From Dyadobacter subterraneus (lineage in GTDB: Bacteria; Bacteroidota; Bacteroidia; Cytophagales; Spirosomataceae), in assembly GCF_015221875.1 (NCBI RefSeq), contig NZ_JACYGY010000001.1:1798001-1862000 (forward strand): 64,000 bases of DNA. The letters run 5' to 3'. The translations under genes were made by a program, and so were the position numbers. Shown here one piece after another: positions 52,012 to 61,931 of this stretch; within the stretch, counting starts at the first letter, position 1; each line of letters begins with the position of its first letter. The notes under the pieces were generated by a model, which was not told where the DNA came from, did not search any database, and was given only the letters and a program-made list of their open reading frames with translations.

Positions 52012-52410
52012 TTAGACATAACGGAAATGAATAATATTGCCGTAAACTACGGTGCCTCCATCCAAAATCGCGTAAGCTCTATAATAGGTTTCAGGAACGC
52101 AAAGGGAATAGCCAAGTTGTATTTTTGCTCCATCTGTGAACGCTTCACTAAAAATTGTTTTTGAATTGATATCAATAGTGGGTGTAGGGTTAATGGGAGC
52201 GGTGCCGCTGTAAACAATTCCATATTCTACCACATGCATATTTCCACTTTCAATGACATTTAGTTTGTAGGTAAAAGAAGCGTGACAATTCATTTCTGTA
52301 ACAAGTGTTTCCAATTGTGGCGGACCAGGCATACTGTGATCTGTGCAGGCAAATGTCATCAAAATCATGACAAGAAAAATAGCAGAGCGGAAGGAAGAAA
52401 ACTTTTGCAT
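52012..52410 (-). CDS. Small uncharacterised lipoprotein
   Basis: This 132-residue protein has a lipoprotein signal (LMTFAC, Cys22) followed by a beta-rich domain (SFTYKLNVIESGNMHVVEYGIVYSG, ETYYRAYAILDGGTVVYGN) that recalls the FN3-like lipoproteins of Bacteroidota, where a YRAYA motif is common. Two further Cys at about residues 42 and 103 may form a disulfide. There is no clear partner gene. Confidence 0.7.
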   Translation of the reverse strand: MQKFSSFRSAIFLVMILMTFACTDHSMPGPPQLETLVTEMNCHASFTYKLNVIESGNMHVVEYGIVYSGTAPINPTPTIDINSKTIFSEAFTDGAKIQLGYSLCVPETYYRAYAILDGGTVVYGNIIHFRYV

Positions 52411-52559
52411 GAGCTTATTGTTTAGGTAAGAAATAACTCAAATTCTTATCCTAATTTACAAATAATAATAGTCATTATTAAAATATTATTATTTTGTGAC
52501 GATATAGTTATATGTTAATAAGAGTTATTAATTAAATCTTTCTCCATTAAGATGAAATA

Positions 52560-52604
52560 AAAGTGCCGTAATTGATGTGTTAGATCAATTACGGCACTTT
52601 TATA
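52560..52604. terminator. Terminator after the first FtsX-type permease gene
   Basis: A perfect 17-bp inverted repeat (52560-52576 with 52584-52600, core GTGCCGTAATTGAT) with a short loop and T-rich flank, downstream of the minus-strand permease gene at 52621. Confidence 0.9.
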
Positions 52605-52620
52605 ATTCACTGCTCACAAA

Positions 52621-55032
52621 TTATTCGCTTTTCAGACTTTTTACCGGATTCATCAGTGCTGCTTTAATACTCTGAAAACTCACTGTAAATAATGCAATGG
52701 CTATTGCAATAATGCCAGCCAGAACGAAAACCCAGTAGTTAATTTCTATCCGGTAGGCGAAATCCTGGAGCCATTGATTCATAAAATACCAGGCGACGGG
52801 AGAAGCTATAACCAGAGCAATCAACATCAGTTTTATAAAATCTTTGGAAAGTAAAATTACAATACTCGGGGCCGTAGCACCCAGGACTTTACGTATTCCA
52901 ATTTCTTTTGTCCGTTGTTGTGAAATAAAGGCGACTAACGCAAATAATCCGAGACAGGATATAAGGATGGTAATCGTTGAAAATAACCACAGAATTGAAG
53001 AAACACGGCTTTCTGCTTTATACATTTCATCAAATTCCTCATTCAGGAAGTGGTATTCAAAAGGACGCATCGGGAAATTGGTTTTCCAGTTTGCTTCCAA
53101 AAAGTCGAGAGCTTTCGATGTTTTATCGCCAGAGATCTTCACCAGCATTTTACCAAAATAATTGTATTCGGGAATGATTGCAATAGGGCCGATTTTTTCA
53201 TGGAGCGACCGAAAATGAAAATCCTTAGCAACTGCCTTCACTTCTCCTTCGCGGCCATTCATATTGACAGATTTTCCTATGGCATTTGCTGCCGTCCAGC
53301 CTAACGCTTTCGCAGCGGATTCATTCAATATAAAGGCAAATTTTCTTAATTCAGCGCTGTCTTTTGTTGCTTGAAGAATATCAGTTTCATTGAAATTTTC
53401 TCCGGCAACAAGCTTCATTCCCATGGTTGGAACAAAATCTTTTTCTACCGGAATGGCGGTAATATTCATATTGAAACCCGGAGGTTTATCCTTTGCGGTG
53501 ATATTATATCCACCTCCCACGCTTACAGGCGAATCGTACGATGCGGTAACAGATTCAATGGAGGAATTATTTAGCAATTCATTTTTTATCGATGCAAGTT
53601 TTGCTGAAGAAATGCCTGTACTAAGATCCAGAACTATGATTTGTGAAGGATTAATACCCAGATTTTTATTCTGAATATAAGATAATTGCTGATTTGCGAT
53701 GATTGTTCCAATGATGAATAGAAGAGAAACCGTAAACTGAGAAACCACCAGAAAACTGCGTAATCCGCTTCCATTGGCTTTGGATAAAACTTTTCCCTGC
53801 AAAACTTTAATAGGTTCAAATCCTGACAAAACTGCCGCCGGATATACGCCAGATAAAAGTGTAACCAAAACTGCTAGTAAAAAAAGAACCAAACCGACAG
53901 AATAGGCTGGCCAAACACTAAAATTCAAGATACTTCCTGTTAAATTACTTAAAGCCGGAAAACCCAGAAATGAAATAATCAGACCAACGAAAATGGAGGA
54001 AATCGTAATAATACCGCATTCAAAAAGATACTGCCGGAACAACTGAAAACGGGCGGCGCCCATTACTTTTCTTACACCAACTTCCCTTGCACGAACGGCT
54101 GAACGTGCTGTAACCAGGTTGATAAAATTGATACAGGCAATGACCAGAATTAAAATTGCAACACCCGAAAGGATGTAAATGTACTTGTAATTTCCGGAAG
54201 CTTCCATGGAAGCAGAGGCTTTGGAATAAAGATGTATTCGGTTAAACGCTTCCAGTTCAAGACGAACTTTTGACGACGGATCCTGCGGATTATTCAGATT
54301 TTTGTTGACAAAACCATCAACTTTTGATTGTAAAGTCCGGATATCAGTATTTGGTTTCAGGAGCAAATAAGTGTAATCATTAGCAGATTCAAATACCTCT
54401 GTTTTGGAACGGGGCAAAGTGCTGTAACTGGCCAGAAAGTTGAATTTGATGTGTGAATAGGAAGGCAGATCAGTGACAACGCCGGTTATCTGCATGGTAT
54501 ATTTCTCGGCAATTTTTACCGATTTCCCGATTGCACTTTCGTTTCCAAAATATTTTTTCGCTGTTGTTTCATCAATCACGACTGAGTTTGGTTGAGACAA
54601 AGCAGTACTTATATTTCCTTCAATAAAAGTTTGAGGGAAGATTTTGAAAAAAGAAGAATCTGCAAAAACCACCTTCTTTTCATTAAATAATTTGTCCTCA
54701 TACTGAACCGGGACCACGCCTGAACCACTTAATGGATATAACCTCACCGCATTTTTCACTTCTGCAAATTCTCTTGAAAAAACCGGCGCAACTCCCGTTG
54801 GGGTTATAGCGACATAAACAGGTTCACTGTCGCCGGATTGATAAAACAAGTTAACCCTGACAATATCTTTTGCATTGGTTTGAAACTGATCGTACTGCAA
54901 TTCATGAAGAATGTAGGTGGCCAGTAAAAGGAAACAGCCGATACCAATGGATAATCCGGTGATGCTGATGATGGAATTGGCCTTGTATTTCCAAAGGCTC
55001 CGAAATGTGATTTTAAGATAATTTTTAAGCAT
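52621..55032 (-). CDS. FtsX/MacB-type ABC permease, large
   Basis: This 803-residue permease is of the large two-module MacB/FtsX class. An N-terminal helix (about 19-42) and a periplasmic domain (MacB_PCD) come first, then a group of helices (about 280-400), another N-terminal-like helix near 425, a second periplasmic domain, and a last helix group from about 680 to 790. It has motifs AVRAREVGVRKVMGAARFQLFRQ in module one and RTKEIGIRKVLGA in module two. No ATPase gene is adjacent. Such ATPase-less ~800-residue permeases occur in groups in Cytophagales and may rely on a shared LolD-like ATPase. Ends with a terminator. Confidence 0.9.
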   Translation of the reverse strand: MLKNYLKITFRSLWKYKANSIISITGLSIGIGCFLLLATYILHELQYDQFQTNAKDIVRVNLFYQSGDSEPVYVAITPTGVAPVFSREFAEVKNAVRLYPLSGSGVVPVQYEDKLFNEKKVVFADSSFFKIFPQTFIEGNISTALSQPNSVVIDETTAKKYFGNESAIGKSVKIAEKYTMQITGVVTDLPSYSHIKFNFLASYSTLPRSKTEVFESANDYTYLLLKPNTDIRTLQSKVDGFVNKNLNNPQDPSSKVRLELEAFNRIHLYSKASASMEASGNYKYIYILSGVAILILVIACINFINLVTARSAVRAREVGVRKVMGAARFQLFRQYLFECGIITISSIFVGLIISFLGFPALSNLTGSILNFSVWPAYSVGLVLFLLAVLVTLLSGVYPAAVLSGFEPIKVLQGKVLSKANGSGLRSFLVVSQFTVSLLFIIGTIIANQQLSYIQNKNLGINPSQIIVLDLSTGISSAKLASIKNELLNNSSIESVTASYDSPVSVGGGYNITAKDKPPGFNMNITAIPVEKDFVPTMGMKLVAGENFNETDILQATKDSAELRKFAFILNESAAKALGWTAANAIGKSVNMNGREGEVKAVAKDFHFRSLHEKIGPIAIIPEYNYFGKMLVKISGDKTSKALDFLEANWKTNFPMRPFEYHFLNEEFDEMYKAESRVSSILWLFSTITILISCLGLFALVAFISQQRTKEIGIRKVLGATAPSIVILLSKDFIKLMLIALVIASPVAWYFMNQWLQDFAYRIEINYWVFVLAGIIAIAIALFTVSFQSIKAALMNPVKSLKSE

Positions 55033-55182
55033 ATCGAATAGTTAACAGGTTGGTAGTGAAAATCGGATTATATTTCTTGAATTATAAACTGATGCTTTCT
55101 GTTTTCAAATCAGTAAGTAATTTGTAATCTTCGGATTATATGTTTTTTTAATTAGCTTTGGCAACAAACAAATGAAACCGAT

Positions 55183-55413
55183 ATGGAACTGATCAGGGAA
55201 ATCATCGTGCCTACCGACAATACCTACCTTCTCAAATTGCCTGACGAAATGATTGGCAAGCAGGTTGAGGTTATTGCTTTTGAAATTGAAGCAAGGCCTG
55301 CAATAGATATTGAAGAGAGGAGAAAGAGACTGCACGAGTCCCTTGCCGATTTGAAAGTCGACTTGTCTAACTTTAAATTTGATCGGGACGAGGCCAATAA
55401 TTACGATGAATAA
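55183..55413 (+). CDS. Antitoxin of a PIN-domain toxin-antitoxin pair
   Basis: This 76-residue protein begins IREIIVPTDNTYLLKLPDEMIGKQVEVIAFE, similar to AbrB-like or Phd-like N-termini of Bacteroidota antitoxins, and continues with a charged helical tail (ERRKRLHESLADLKVDL) that likely wraps the toxin. The toxin's ATG overlaps its stop codon by 8 bases, so translation is coupled. It neutralises the PIN toxin by binding and should repress its own operon; candidate 11-bp direct repeats (TCGGATTATAT) lie upstream. Confidence 0.82.
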   Translation: MELIREIIVPTDNTYLLKLPDEMIGKQVEVIAFEIEARPAIDIEERRKRLHESLADLKVDLSNFKFDRDEANNYDE

Positions 55414-55807
55414 ATATGCAGTAGACACTAACATTCTGGTATATCTCCATGAAACAACTCCTTCGGCGAAAAAGAATATTGCCGAGTCCATCGTATTGGG
55501 TATTCCAGTTGTATCCGTCCAGGTAATTTCAGAATATCTTAATGTTTTAAAAAGAATTCTGAAACTACCTAAACTACGTTTGATCGAGCACAGTATTGTG
55601 TTACTTGAAGACTGCGAAATTATTAATTTGGATAAGGCAATTTTAGAACACGCAAGAAAATTGATCCAAAGATACGATTTCCAACTTTTTGACAGCATTA
55701 TTATAGCATCTGCATTGGCAGCCAATTGCAGCATCCTGTATTCCGAGGATTTGCAACATAAACAGCTGATAGAAAACAGACTTACCATTATTAACCCTTT
55801 TTTATAA
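55406..55807 (+). CDS. PIN-domain toxin (VapC-like ribonuclease)
   Basis: This 133-residue protein has a full PIN active site: Asp7 in YAVDTNILVYLHE, Glu43 in VISEYLNVLK, Asp96 in LFDSIIIASA and Asp115 in YSEDLQH. Such toxins cut RNA, often tRNA or rRNA. A longer frame starting at 55379 adds nine residues; the ATG at 55406 fits the conserved start. It overlaps the antitoxin and lies opposite in strand to the flanking permease genes, splitting their cluster. Confidence 0.88.
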   Translation: MNKYAVDTNILVYLHETTPSAKKNIAESIVLGIPVVSVQVISEYLNVLKRILKLPKLRLIEHSIVLLEDCEIINLDKAILEHARKLIQRYDFQLFDSIIIASALAANCSILYSEDLQHKQLIENRLTIINPFL

Positions 55808-55838
55808 TTTCCTCAAATTAATAAGTTGAATGTTAAAA

Positions 55839-58253
55839 TCATTCACTTCTGAGACTCTTCACCGGATTCATAAGCGCTGCCTTAATACTTTGAAAACTTA
55901 CTGTCAATAAGGCAATTACTAATACTAAAACAAAAGGAGCGGCAAATAGCCACCATTGAATATCCGTGCGAAAAGCATAGCCATTCAGCCAGCGACTTGT
56001 TGCGAACCAGGCAAGCGGAGCGGAAATTACAAATGAAATCAGGATTAGTATGGCAAATTCGCGGTATAGCATTTCAACAATGGCATAAACAGAAGAACCC
56101 AAAACTTTCCGAATACCGATTTCTTTGGTACGCTGAGCGGTGGTGAAGGAAGCAAGTCCAAATAAACCTAAGCAAGCAACCAAAATTGCAAGTCCTGTAA
56201 AGACTCCGAAAACTTGTCCAAAACGCTGATCTGCTTTATACTGATCGTTGAAACGATCGTCCAGAAATGAATATTCAAACGGATTTCCTGGAAAAAAACG
56301 GTTCCATTCAGATTGTATTCCGGCGACAGAAGTGTTGGCTTGGCCAGTGGTTAATTTGACAGAAAAATAGCCTCTGATGTCCGGAATCAAGCGAATGATT
56401 AGTGGTTCATAAGCATCTTTTAAAGATTGTTGATGGAAGTTATCTGTTACGCCAACAATCGTAAATATCTCTCCCCAGAAATTAACTTCCTTCCCGACGG
56501 CTTGTTCAGGATCGTTGAATCCCAATTGCTTAACGGCCATTTTATTGAAAATTAAAGCCTTGGGATCACTGCCGAAGTCTTTGGAGAAATTTCGTCCCGA
56601 CAATAATTTTAAATCATAAGTTTTTAAAAAATCATAATCGGCACCAATAATCCGGTATTGTTTTCCCTCACTTTCATCTTTTCCTTTTAATCTGATTCCA
56701 CCGGCATTCCACTGCGATGGCTGGCCTGGAACTACGGTAGAAGCGGTTACGCCTTTCACACCCGACTGCCGCATTAATTCATCTTTAAACGCAGACATTT
56801 GTCGCATAAAAGTAGAATCGTCAGCCACAATCGGAGGGTTAATGACTAGAGTCTGATCTATATTAATTCCCAGACTTTGCTGTCTCATATAACGGATTTG
56901 CTGAAAAACCGTCAACGTACCAACCAATAAAAACAATGAAGCGGCAAACTGAAAAACAACAAGCGATTTCCGCAATAAAACGCCTTTGGACGAAGTACTT
57001 ACTTTTCCTTTTAGTACGACCACAGGTTTAAAACCTGATAGTACAAAAGCCGGATAAAGTCCTGAAAAGAACGCGCCTACAATAAATAAAGTAATCAGCG
57101 GAAGCCAGAACATGCGGCTTCCTAACAAGGCAAATGAAAGTTGCTGACCGGAAATTTCATTGAATTTTGGTAGAGAAAGCGCAACCAGAATTAACGCCAA
57201 AACAACTGCTAATCCATTCAATAAAACCGATTCCATCATAAATTGCCCGATCAGCTGGCTACGTTGCGAACCAACCGCTTTTCTTACACCAACCTCACGT
57301 GCCCGGTTAATAGCTCTGGCTGTCGACAAATTGATATAATTAACCCAGGCAATGACAACGATAAAAAACGCTATTCCTAAAAGGAGGTAAACCGTATTAC
57401 CATCACCGTTAGGCTCAGCTTCCATCATCAAGTGAGAATACAAGTGGATATCTTTCAACGGTTGCAGCAAATAAACCGCAGCAGAATGATATTTCTTATG
57501 ATCTTCTCCTGCAAGTTTGTCAACCAGCGCTGGAAATTTGGCTTCAAGTTTTGGGATATCTGTACCTTTTCTAAGTTTCAAATAAGTAAGGCAGCCGTCC
57601 CATTGCCAGGCAAGTTCCGGATTGTCAGGCTTTGCATCATTTAAAAAAGTGGCGTAAGAAATAAGAATATCCGTTTTGAAATGCGTGTTTGCAGGCATAT
57701 CAGCAAACACACCAGTTACTTTGCTTGGTTTCCTTTTATTTAATTTGACAATTTTACCAACCGGATTTTCATTTCCAAACAATTTTTTAGCCACAGAAGC
57801 GGAAAGTGTAATTGTATTTGGTTCTGTTAAAGCTGTTTTTGCATTGCCGTTAAGCAGAGGATATGAAAAAACGGAGAAAAAGGAAGCACTTCCAAGATAA
57901 ACCTTTTCAACCTTGAAACTGCGATCTCCATAATCCAGGATTGTTGCACCACGGCCCACCAACTTAACATAATCCTCAACCTCCGGATATGCTTCTTTAA
58001 ATGAATTTCCCACAGCAAATGCCCCGGCAGCCCATTCCGTACTAAGTTTTCCTTCATTATACCGATCCTGACGGACACGATAAATCTGGTCGCCGTTTGC
58101 GTGGAAATTGTCAAAACTTAACTCAAATGCAACATATTGTAAAATAAGAATGCAGGCAGCAATGCCAAGCGCAAGCCCGACAATGTTAATTGCTGAAAAG
58201 GCTTTATTGCGCACAATATTCCTCCATGCGATTTTAAAATAACTTTTTATCAT
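55839..58253 (-). CDS. FtsX/MacB-type ABC permease, large
   Basis: This 804-residue permease has the same two-module layout as its neighbours, with AINRAREVGVRKAVGSQRSQLIGQ and QRTKEIGIRKVLGSSVYAIVEML as FtsX coupling motifs and a C-terminal SVQ-like end (SFQSIKAALMNPVKSLRSE). The end is shared by all three permeases here, a sign of duplication. It starts 51 bases downstream of the next permease gene, so these two are probably transcribed together. The toxin-antitoxin pair lies at its 3' end. Confidence 0.9.
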   Translation of the reverse strand: MIKSYFKIAWRNIVRNKAFSAINIVGLALGIAACILILQYVAFELSFDNFHANGDQIYRVRQDRYNEGKLSTEWAAGAFAVGNSFKEAYPEVEDYVKLVGRGATILDYGDRSFKVEKVYLGSASFFSVFSYPLLNGNAKTALTEPNTITLSASVAKKLFGNENPVGKIVKLNKRKPSKVTGVFADMPANTHFKTDILISYATFLNDAKPDNPELAWQWDGCLTYLKLRKGTDIPKLEAKFPALVDKLAGEDHKKYHSAAVYLLQPLKDIHLYSHLMMEAEPNGDGNTVYLLLGIAFFIVVIAWVNYINLSTARAINRAREVGVRKAVGSQRSQLIGQFMMESVLLNGLAVVLALILVALSLPKFNEISGQQLSFALLGSRMFWLPLITLFIVGAFFSGLYPAFVLSGFKPVVVLKGKVSTSSKGVLLRKSLVVFQFAASLFLLVGTLTVFQQIRYMRQQSLGINIDQTLVINPPIVADDSTFMRQMSAFKDELMRQSGVKGVTASTVVPGQPSQWNAGGIRLKGKDESEGKQYRIIGADYDFLKTYDLKLLSGRNFSKDFGSDPKALIFNKMAVKQLGFNDPEQAVGKEVNFWGEIFTIVGVTDNFHQQSLKDAYEPLIIRLIPDIRGYFSVKLTTGQANTSVAGIQSEWNRFFPGNPFEYSFLDDRFNDQYKADQRFGQVFGVFTGLAILVACLGLFGLASFTTAQRTKEIGIRKVLGSSVYAIVEMLYREFAILILISFVISAPLAWFATSRWLNGYAFRTDIQWWLFAAPFVLVLVIALLTVSFQSIKAALMNPVKSLRSE

Positions 58254-58304
58254 GGCTGTCTGGTTTTATGGTAATCGTAAACTGGTATTCAAAAGGAATT
58301 TATT

Positions 58305-60707
58305 TTATTCACTTTTCAGCGATTTTACCGGATTTGTCAGCGCCGCCTTAATGCTCTGAAAACTGATTGTCAGCAATGCAATTCCCGCTGATAAAATGCC
58401 GGCACCAATAAATATCCAGACCGAAATTTGAGTATGATAAGCGAAATTCTCCAGCCACTTATACATCCCGTACCACGCAATCGGAGACGCAATGATGATG
58501 GCAATGAAAACCAGTTTCAGGAAGTCGCCGGAAAGTAGGATTACCAGGTTTGAAACCGATGCTCCAAGTACTTTTCTGACGCCGATTTCTTTCACACGCA
58601 GTTCAGCCATAAAAATGGATAATCCTAAAAGTCCCAGACAGGAAATGAAAATAGCGATTCCGGCAAAAATTCCGAAGAGTACTTGCTGGGTTTGCTCCCG
58701 CGCATAAAGATTTCCAAAACGCTCATCCAGAAACTGATAGGTGAAAGGTTTATCCGGAAATCTGCTCTCCCAGACTTTTTGAATATGCGCCAGCGATCCT
58801 TTAATATCAGCACCTGAAATCTGTACCGACAGCCATCTCAAATTATTTCCCTGCATAAACATTACCACAGGCGCTACTTTTTGGTGTAATGATTCAAAGT
58901 GGTAATCCTTGGTGACGCCAATAATCTGTCCGCGAACATGACCATATCCAAACTGATTTCCAATTGCATCTTTCGGGTTTTTCCAGCCAAGAAGTCGTGC
59001 TGCGGTTTGGTTTAAAATAAAACCTTCCGTTTTATCTGTTCCGAATTGTCTTGAAAAATTTCGTCCTGCCGCCATCTCAATTTGATACGTAGGAATAAAA
59101 TCTTCGTTTACACTCAGTGATTTTATATTGATGTCAGTAGGCGTGAGGGAATCACCTTTCATGACGTAAGCCTCCCATGAATCCAACAGACGGTTAGAAG
59201 GAATTCTGGAAGAACGGCCTGTTTCAACTATGCTGCTGTTTTGCTTTAATTCCTGACTGATTGCTTCAAAATTGGTCGTAGAATCAGAAGGTGGTGATAG
59301 CAGAACAACCTGATCTTTTGAATAGCCAAGTTTATAATTCTGAACATATTTCATCTGACTATAAACTACTGCCGTGCTGATAATGAGCACAACGGCAATC
59401 GCAAATTGTACCACCACTAGCGTCTGACGTAATTTTCCATTTTTTAAAGCCGAAGCAATTTTACCTTTAAGCACACTGGTTGGCTGAAAAGAAGTAAGGA
59501 AAAAAGCCGGATAACTTCCTGCCACAAGTCCGGTGAAAAGCGTTATCGAAATAACAATGGCAATAAATGAAGGATTGACAAGAGAAGAAAGATTCAGCTG
59601 CTTTTGTGTAAATTCATTCAACAGCGGCAAGCAAAATGCAACCAGAATAATGGCAATCAAAAGTGAAATACTAACGAGTAAAATCGACTCGCTAAGAAAC
59701 TGGTTGACAAGCTGACTGCGCATCGCTCCCACAACTTTTCGCATCCCAACCTCCTTCGCTCTTTTTGCAGAACGGGCAGTCGCCAGATTCATATAATTGA
59801 TACAGGCAATAAAAAGAATGAAAATAGCAATGGCCGAAAATAAATATACATATTGAATATCTCCATTAGATTCCATCTCGGAATCAAGATGAGAATGCAG
59901 GTGAATATCAGTCAGTTTTGTCAGATTCAGGACTGAATAAGACGAAGCGTTAGAGTCAATATGTTTGTTTTGAAATGCCGGAAATGCTTTGACCAGTTTT
60001 TCAGGATTGTAGTTTTTTGGTAACAGAAGAAACGTTGCAAATGAATTATTACCCCAATTTTGACGCAGGTTTTCTGCTCCGTAAATACGATTATCATTAA
60101 GGGTTGAAAAAGAAATAAGGAAATTTGGATGGAAACTTGATTGTGCTGGTAAAGGTTCATAAACACCGGTTACGGTATAATCAAACTGATTGTCAAACCG
60201 TACTGTTTTGCCAATCGGATTTTCCTTTCCAAAATACTTTTCTGCCATTGGCCTTGAAAACATGATTGAAAATGGATTAACCAAAGCCTTGTCTGCATTT
60301 CCCTGTAAAATATTGAATGTAAATACCTTAAATATATTTTCTTCGGCCGCATACATGTGTTCCTCATTGAAAATGTGCTCGCCATAACGAACCATTCCGC
60401 CCGTTTCAAGCATACGGACAACTTGTTCTGTTTCTGGGAAATCCTGATGGATTAGCGGGCCAAAAGGAGGAGCGGCGTGCCCAAGTCTGAGCGATTCTGT
60501 TCCATTTTTTGAAAGGAATGTTCTGGATAGACGATAAATTCTGTCAGCATTTACATTGTGCCGATCGTAACTAAGTTCATCTTTTACATACAAGGTCAGC
60601 AGCAGAAAACAGGCAAGACCTATCGCGACGCCAATGATATTTATAAAACTGAAAGACTTGTGTTTAACAAGATTTCTGAACGCAATTTTGAAATAATTTT
60701 TAATCAT
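58305..60707 (-). CDS. FtsX/MacB-type ABC permease, large
   Basis: This 800-residue permease is the third of the set and the one nearest the regulator. It has RSAKRAKEVGMRKVVGAMRSQLVNQ and ELRVKEIGVRKVLGASVSNLVILL as coupling motifs and the same terminal SFQSIKAALTNPVKSLKSE. The N-terminal helix is IIGVAIGLACFLLLTLYV. It is the first permease gene after the AraC regulator, which has the same orientation and lies 207 bases upstream. Substrates are unknown; related proteins export peptides, antibiotics or siderophores. Confidence 0.9.
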   Translation of the reverse strand: MIKNYFKIAFRNLVKHKSFSFINIIGVAIGLACFLLLTLYVKDELSYDRHNVNADRIYRLSRTFLSKNGTESLRLGHAAPPFGPLIHQDFPETEQVVRMLETGGMVRYGEHIFNEEHMYAAEENIFKVFTFNILQGNADKALVNPFSIMFSRPMAEKYFGKENPIGKTVRFDNQFDYTVTGVYEPLPAQSSFHPNFLISFSTLNDNRIYGAENLRQNWGNNSFATFLLLPKNYNPEKLVKAFPAFQNKHIDSNASSYSVLNLTKLTDIHLHSHLDSEMESNGDIQYVYLFSAIAIFILFIACINYMNLATARSAKRAKEVGMRKVVGAMRSQLVNQFLSESILLVSISLLIAIILVAFCLPLLNEFTQKQLNLSSLVNPSFIAIVISITLFTGLVAGSYPAFFLTSFQPTSVLKGKIASALKNGKLRQTLVVVQFAIAVVLIISTAVVYSQMKYVQNYKLGYSKDQVVLLSPPSDSTTNFEAISQELKQNSSIVETGRSSRIPSNRLLDSWEAYVMKGDSLTPTDINIKSLSVNEDFIPTYQIEMAAGRNFSRQFGTDKTEGFILNQTAARLLGWKNPKDAIGNQFGYGHVRGQIIGVTKDYHFESLHQKVAPVVMFMQGNNLRWLSVQISGADIKGSLAHIQKVWESRFPDKPFTYQFLDERFGNLYAREQTQQVLFGIFAGIAIFISCLGLLGLSIFMAELRVKEIGVRKVLGASVSNLVILLSGDFLKLVFIAIIIASPIAWYGMYKWLENFAYHTQISVWIFIGAGILSAGIALLTISFQSIKAALTNPVKSLKSE

Positions 60708-60914
60708 GGCTAACGGATCATTTAGGTTGCACCTTCGGTGAGTTTAATAATTGTATGCCAGTTTGATAATCAGATAGTTGTATTTCATTTTAAAGTAAAT
60801 ATGTTCAAAAACGGACGTTTCTGTCCAGTAGCGAACAGCAATTATTTGATTTTATTAACATATAATGTTTAGTTATCAAAAACCTGAAAACCGATAACTG
60901 ACCGCCAAAGTCTA

Positions 60915-61793
60915 CTAAATATTATAATTATTTTTCGCATAATTCCCTGGCGTTTGTCCTGTCATATTTTTGAAAATTCTTGAAAAATAGGAAAGACTTT
61001 CAAAACCTGTTTCACTCGCAATCTGGCTTAGCGAAAGATCGGTTGTCAATATCAGAAACTGGGCTTTTTCAATTCTTTTTTGTTGGATGTAAGGTAAGGG
61101 CCTTGCACCGGTATGATCCTGAAAAATTCTTGAAAAGTAGTCTGGATTTTGCCTGGCTTTTTCTGCGAGATCTTTAACGGTTAGATTTTCTCCAAGATTC
61201 GTATTGATGTAGTTAATCGTTTCCAAAACCTTGGATGGAATTACTTTGCTATCTGAAATATTGTAATATTCCGGAGTCAGAAACCGTGACAAAAGTTGAA
61301 GTAAAATCCCTTTTGTTTCCAAAAAAGCTGAAATGGGAAGATCATTATTCAGCGCTTGTGAATGCTGAATGACAGGTTGTTTTTGATAATCTTTTGGATT
61401 GTAAGATCGTTTCAAATCCCTGTCAGGATTTAATTTTAAAATTTTTTTTAAATGTTCAAGATCGGATGGACCAGCCGGGATTTTTATAATATTCTTATGT
61501 GAAGAAAACAGAGAAGTCCCATCAGGCGCTTCTTCGAGAAAGTGAATATAGTACTGGCTGAGATATTCCGGACATTGATAGTTGCAGAGTGTAAAACTGG
61601 GAACGAGATATAAAAAATCCTTTTCCAGAATAATTGTTTTGCCCGCCTGATAGAGCTTTCCGAAGCCGTCATCGATAAAATAAAGTCTGTAAAACGGGCT
61701 GATCACATTCCGGTAATTCCAGCTTTTGTTCAACTTGACATAATCAACGTTTAATAACGAAAACGTTGATCTGGAAATGGAATGGTTCTTCAT
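60915..61793 (-). CDS. AraC-family transcriptional regulator
   Basis: This 292-residue regulator has an N-terminal ligand or cupin-like domain (residues about 1-170, with GFGKLYQAGKTIILEKDFLYLVP) and a C-terminal AraC double helix-turn-helix (about 190-290) with NLTVKDLAEKARQNPDYFSRIF and LSLSQIASETGFESLSYFSRIFKNMTGQTPGNYA. It is in the same orientation as the permease genes downstream and could regulate them, though a 207-base gap separates them. It diverges from the DUF1549-type gene, another possible target. Confidence 0.92.
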   Translation of the reverse strand: MKNHSISRSTFSLLNVDYVKLNKSWNYRNVISPFYRLYFIDDGFGKLYQAGKTIILEKDFLYLVPSFTLCNYQCPEYLSQYYIHFLEEAPDGTSLFSSHKNIIKIPAGPSDLEHLKKILKLNPDRDLKRSYNPKDYQKQPVIQHSQALNNDLPISAFLETKGILLQLLSRFLTPEYYNISDSKVIPSKVLETINYINTNLGENLTVKDLAEKARQNPDYFSRIFQDHTGARPLPYIQQKRIEKAQFLILTTDLSLSQIASETGFESLSYFSRIFKNMTGQTPGNYAKNNYNI

Positions 61794-61894
61794 GGTCAGC
61801 TAATTAGCTATTAATTATTACAAATTAATTCATAAAAGTCGGATTTGTGAAAAATTACAGCTGTTTTGTATAATTTTTACATTTTATTAAATTA

Positions 61895-61902
61895 TACTTT
61901 TG
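61895..61902 (+). promoter_or_regulatory. Possible Bacteroidota -7 promoter element
   Basis: TACTTTTG fits the TAnnTTTG -7 consensus and would start transcription about 22 bases before the ATG at 61932. No well-spaced -33 element is clear, so the call is weak. Confidence 0.35.
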
Positions 61903-61931
61903 TGGTGGCCTGAATCCTGATCTTAATTCAT

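Noticed and set aside
55105..55788. 227-residue minus-strand frame opposite the toxin-antitoxin pair
   Set aside because: The plus strand encodes a PIN active site and coupled antitoxin; the antisense frame has no family features.
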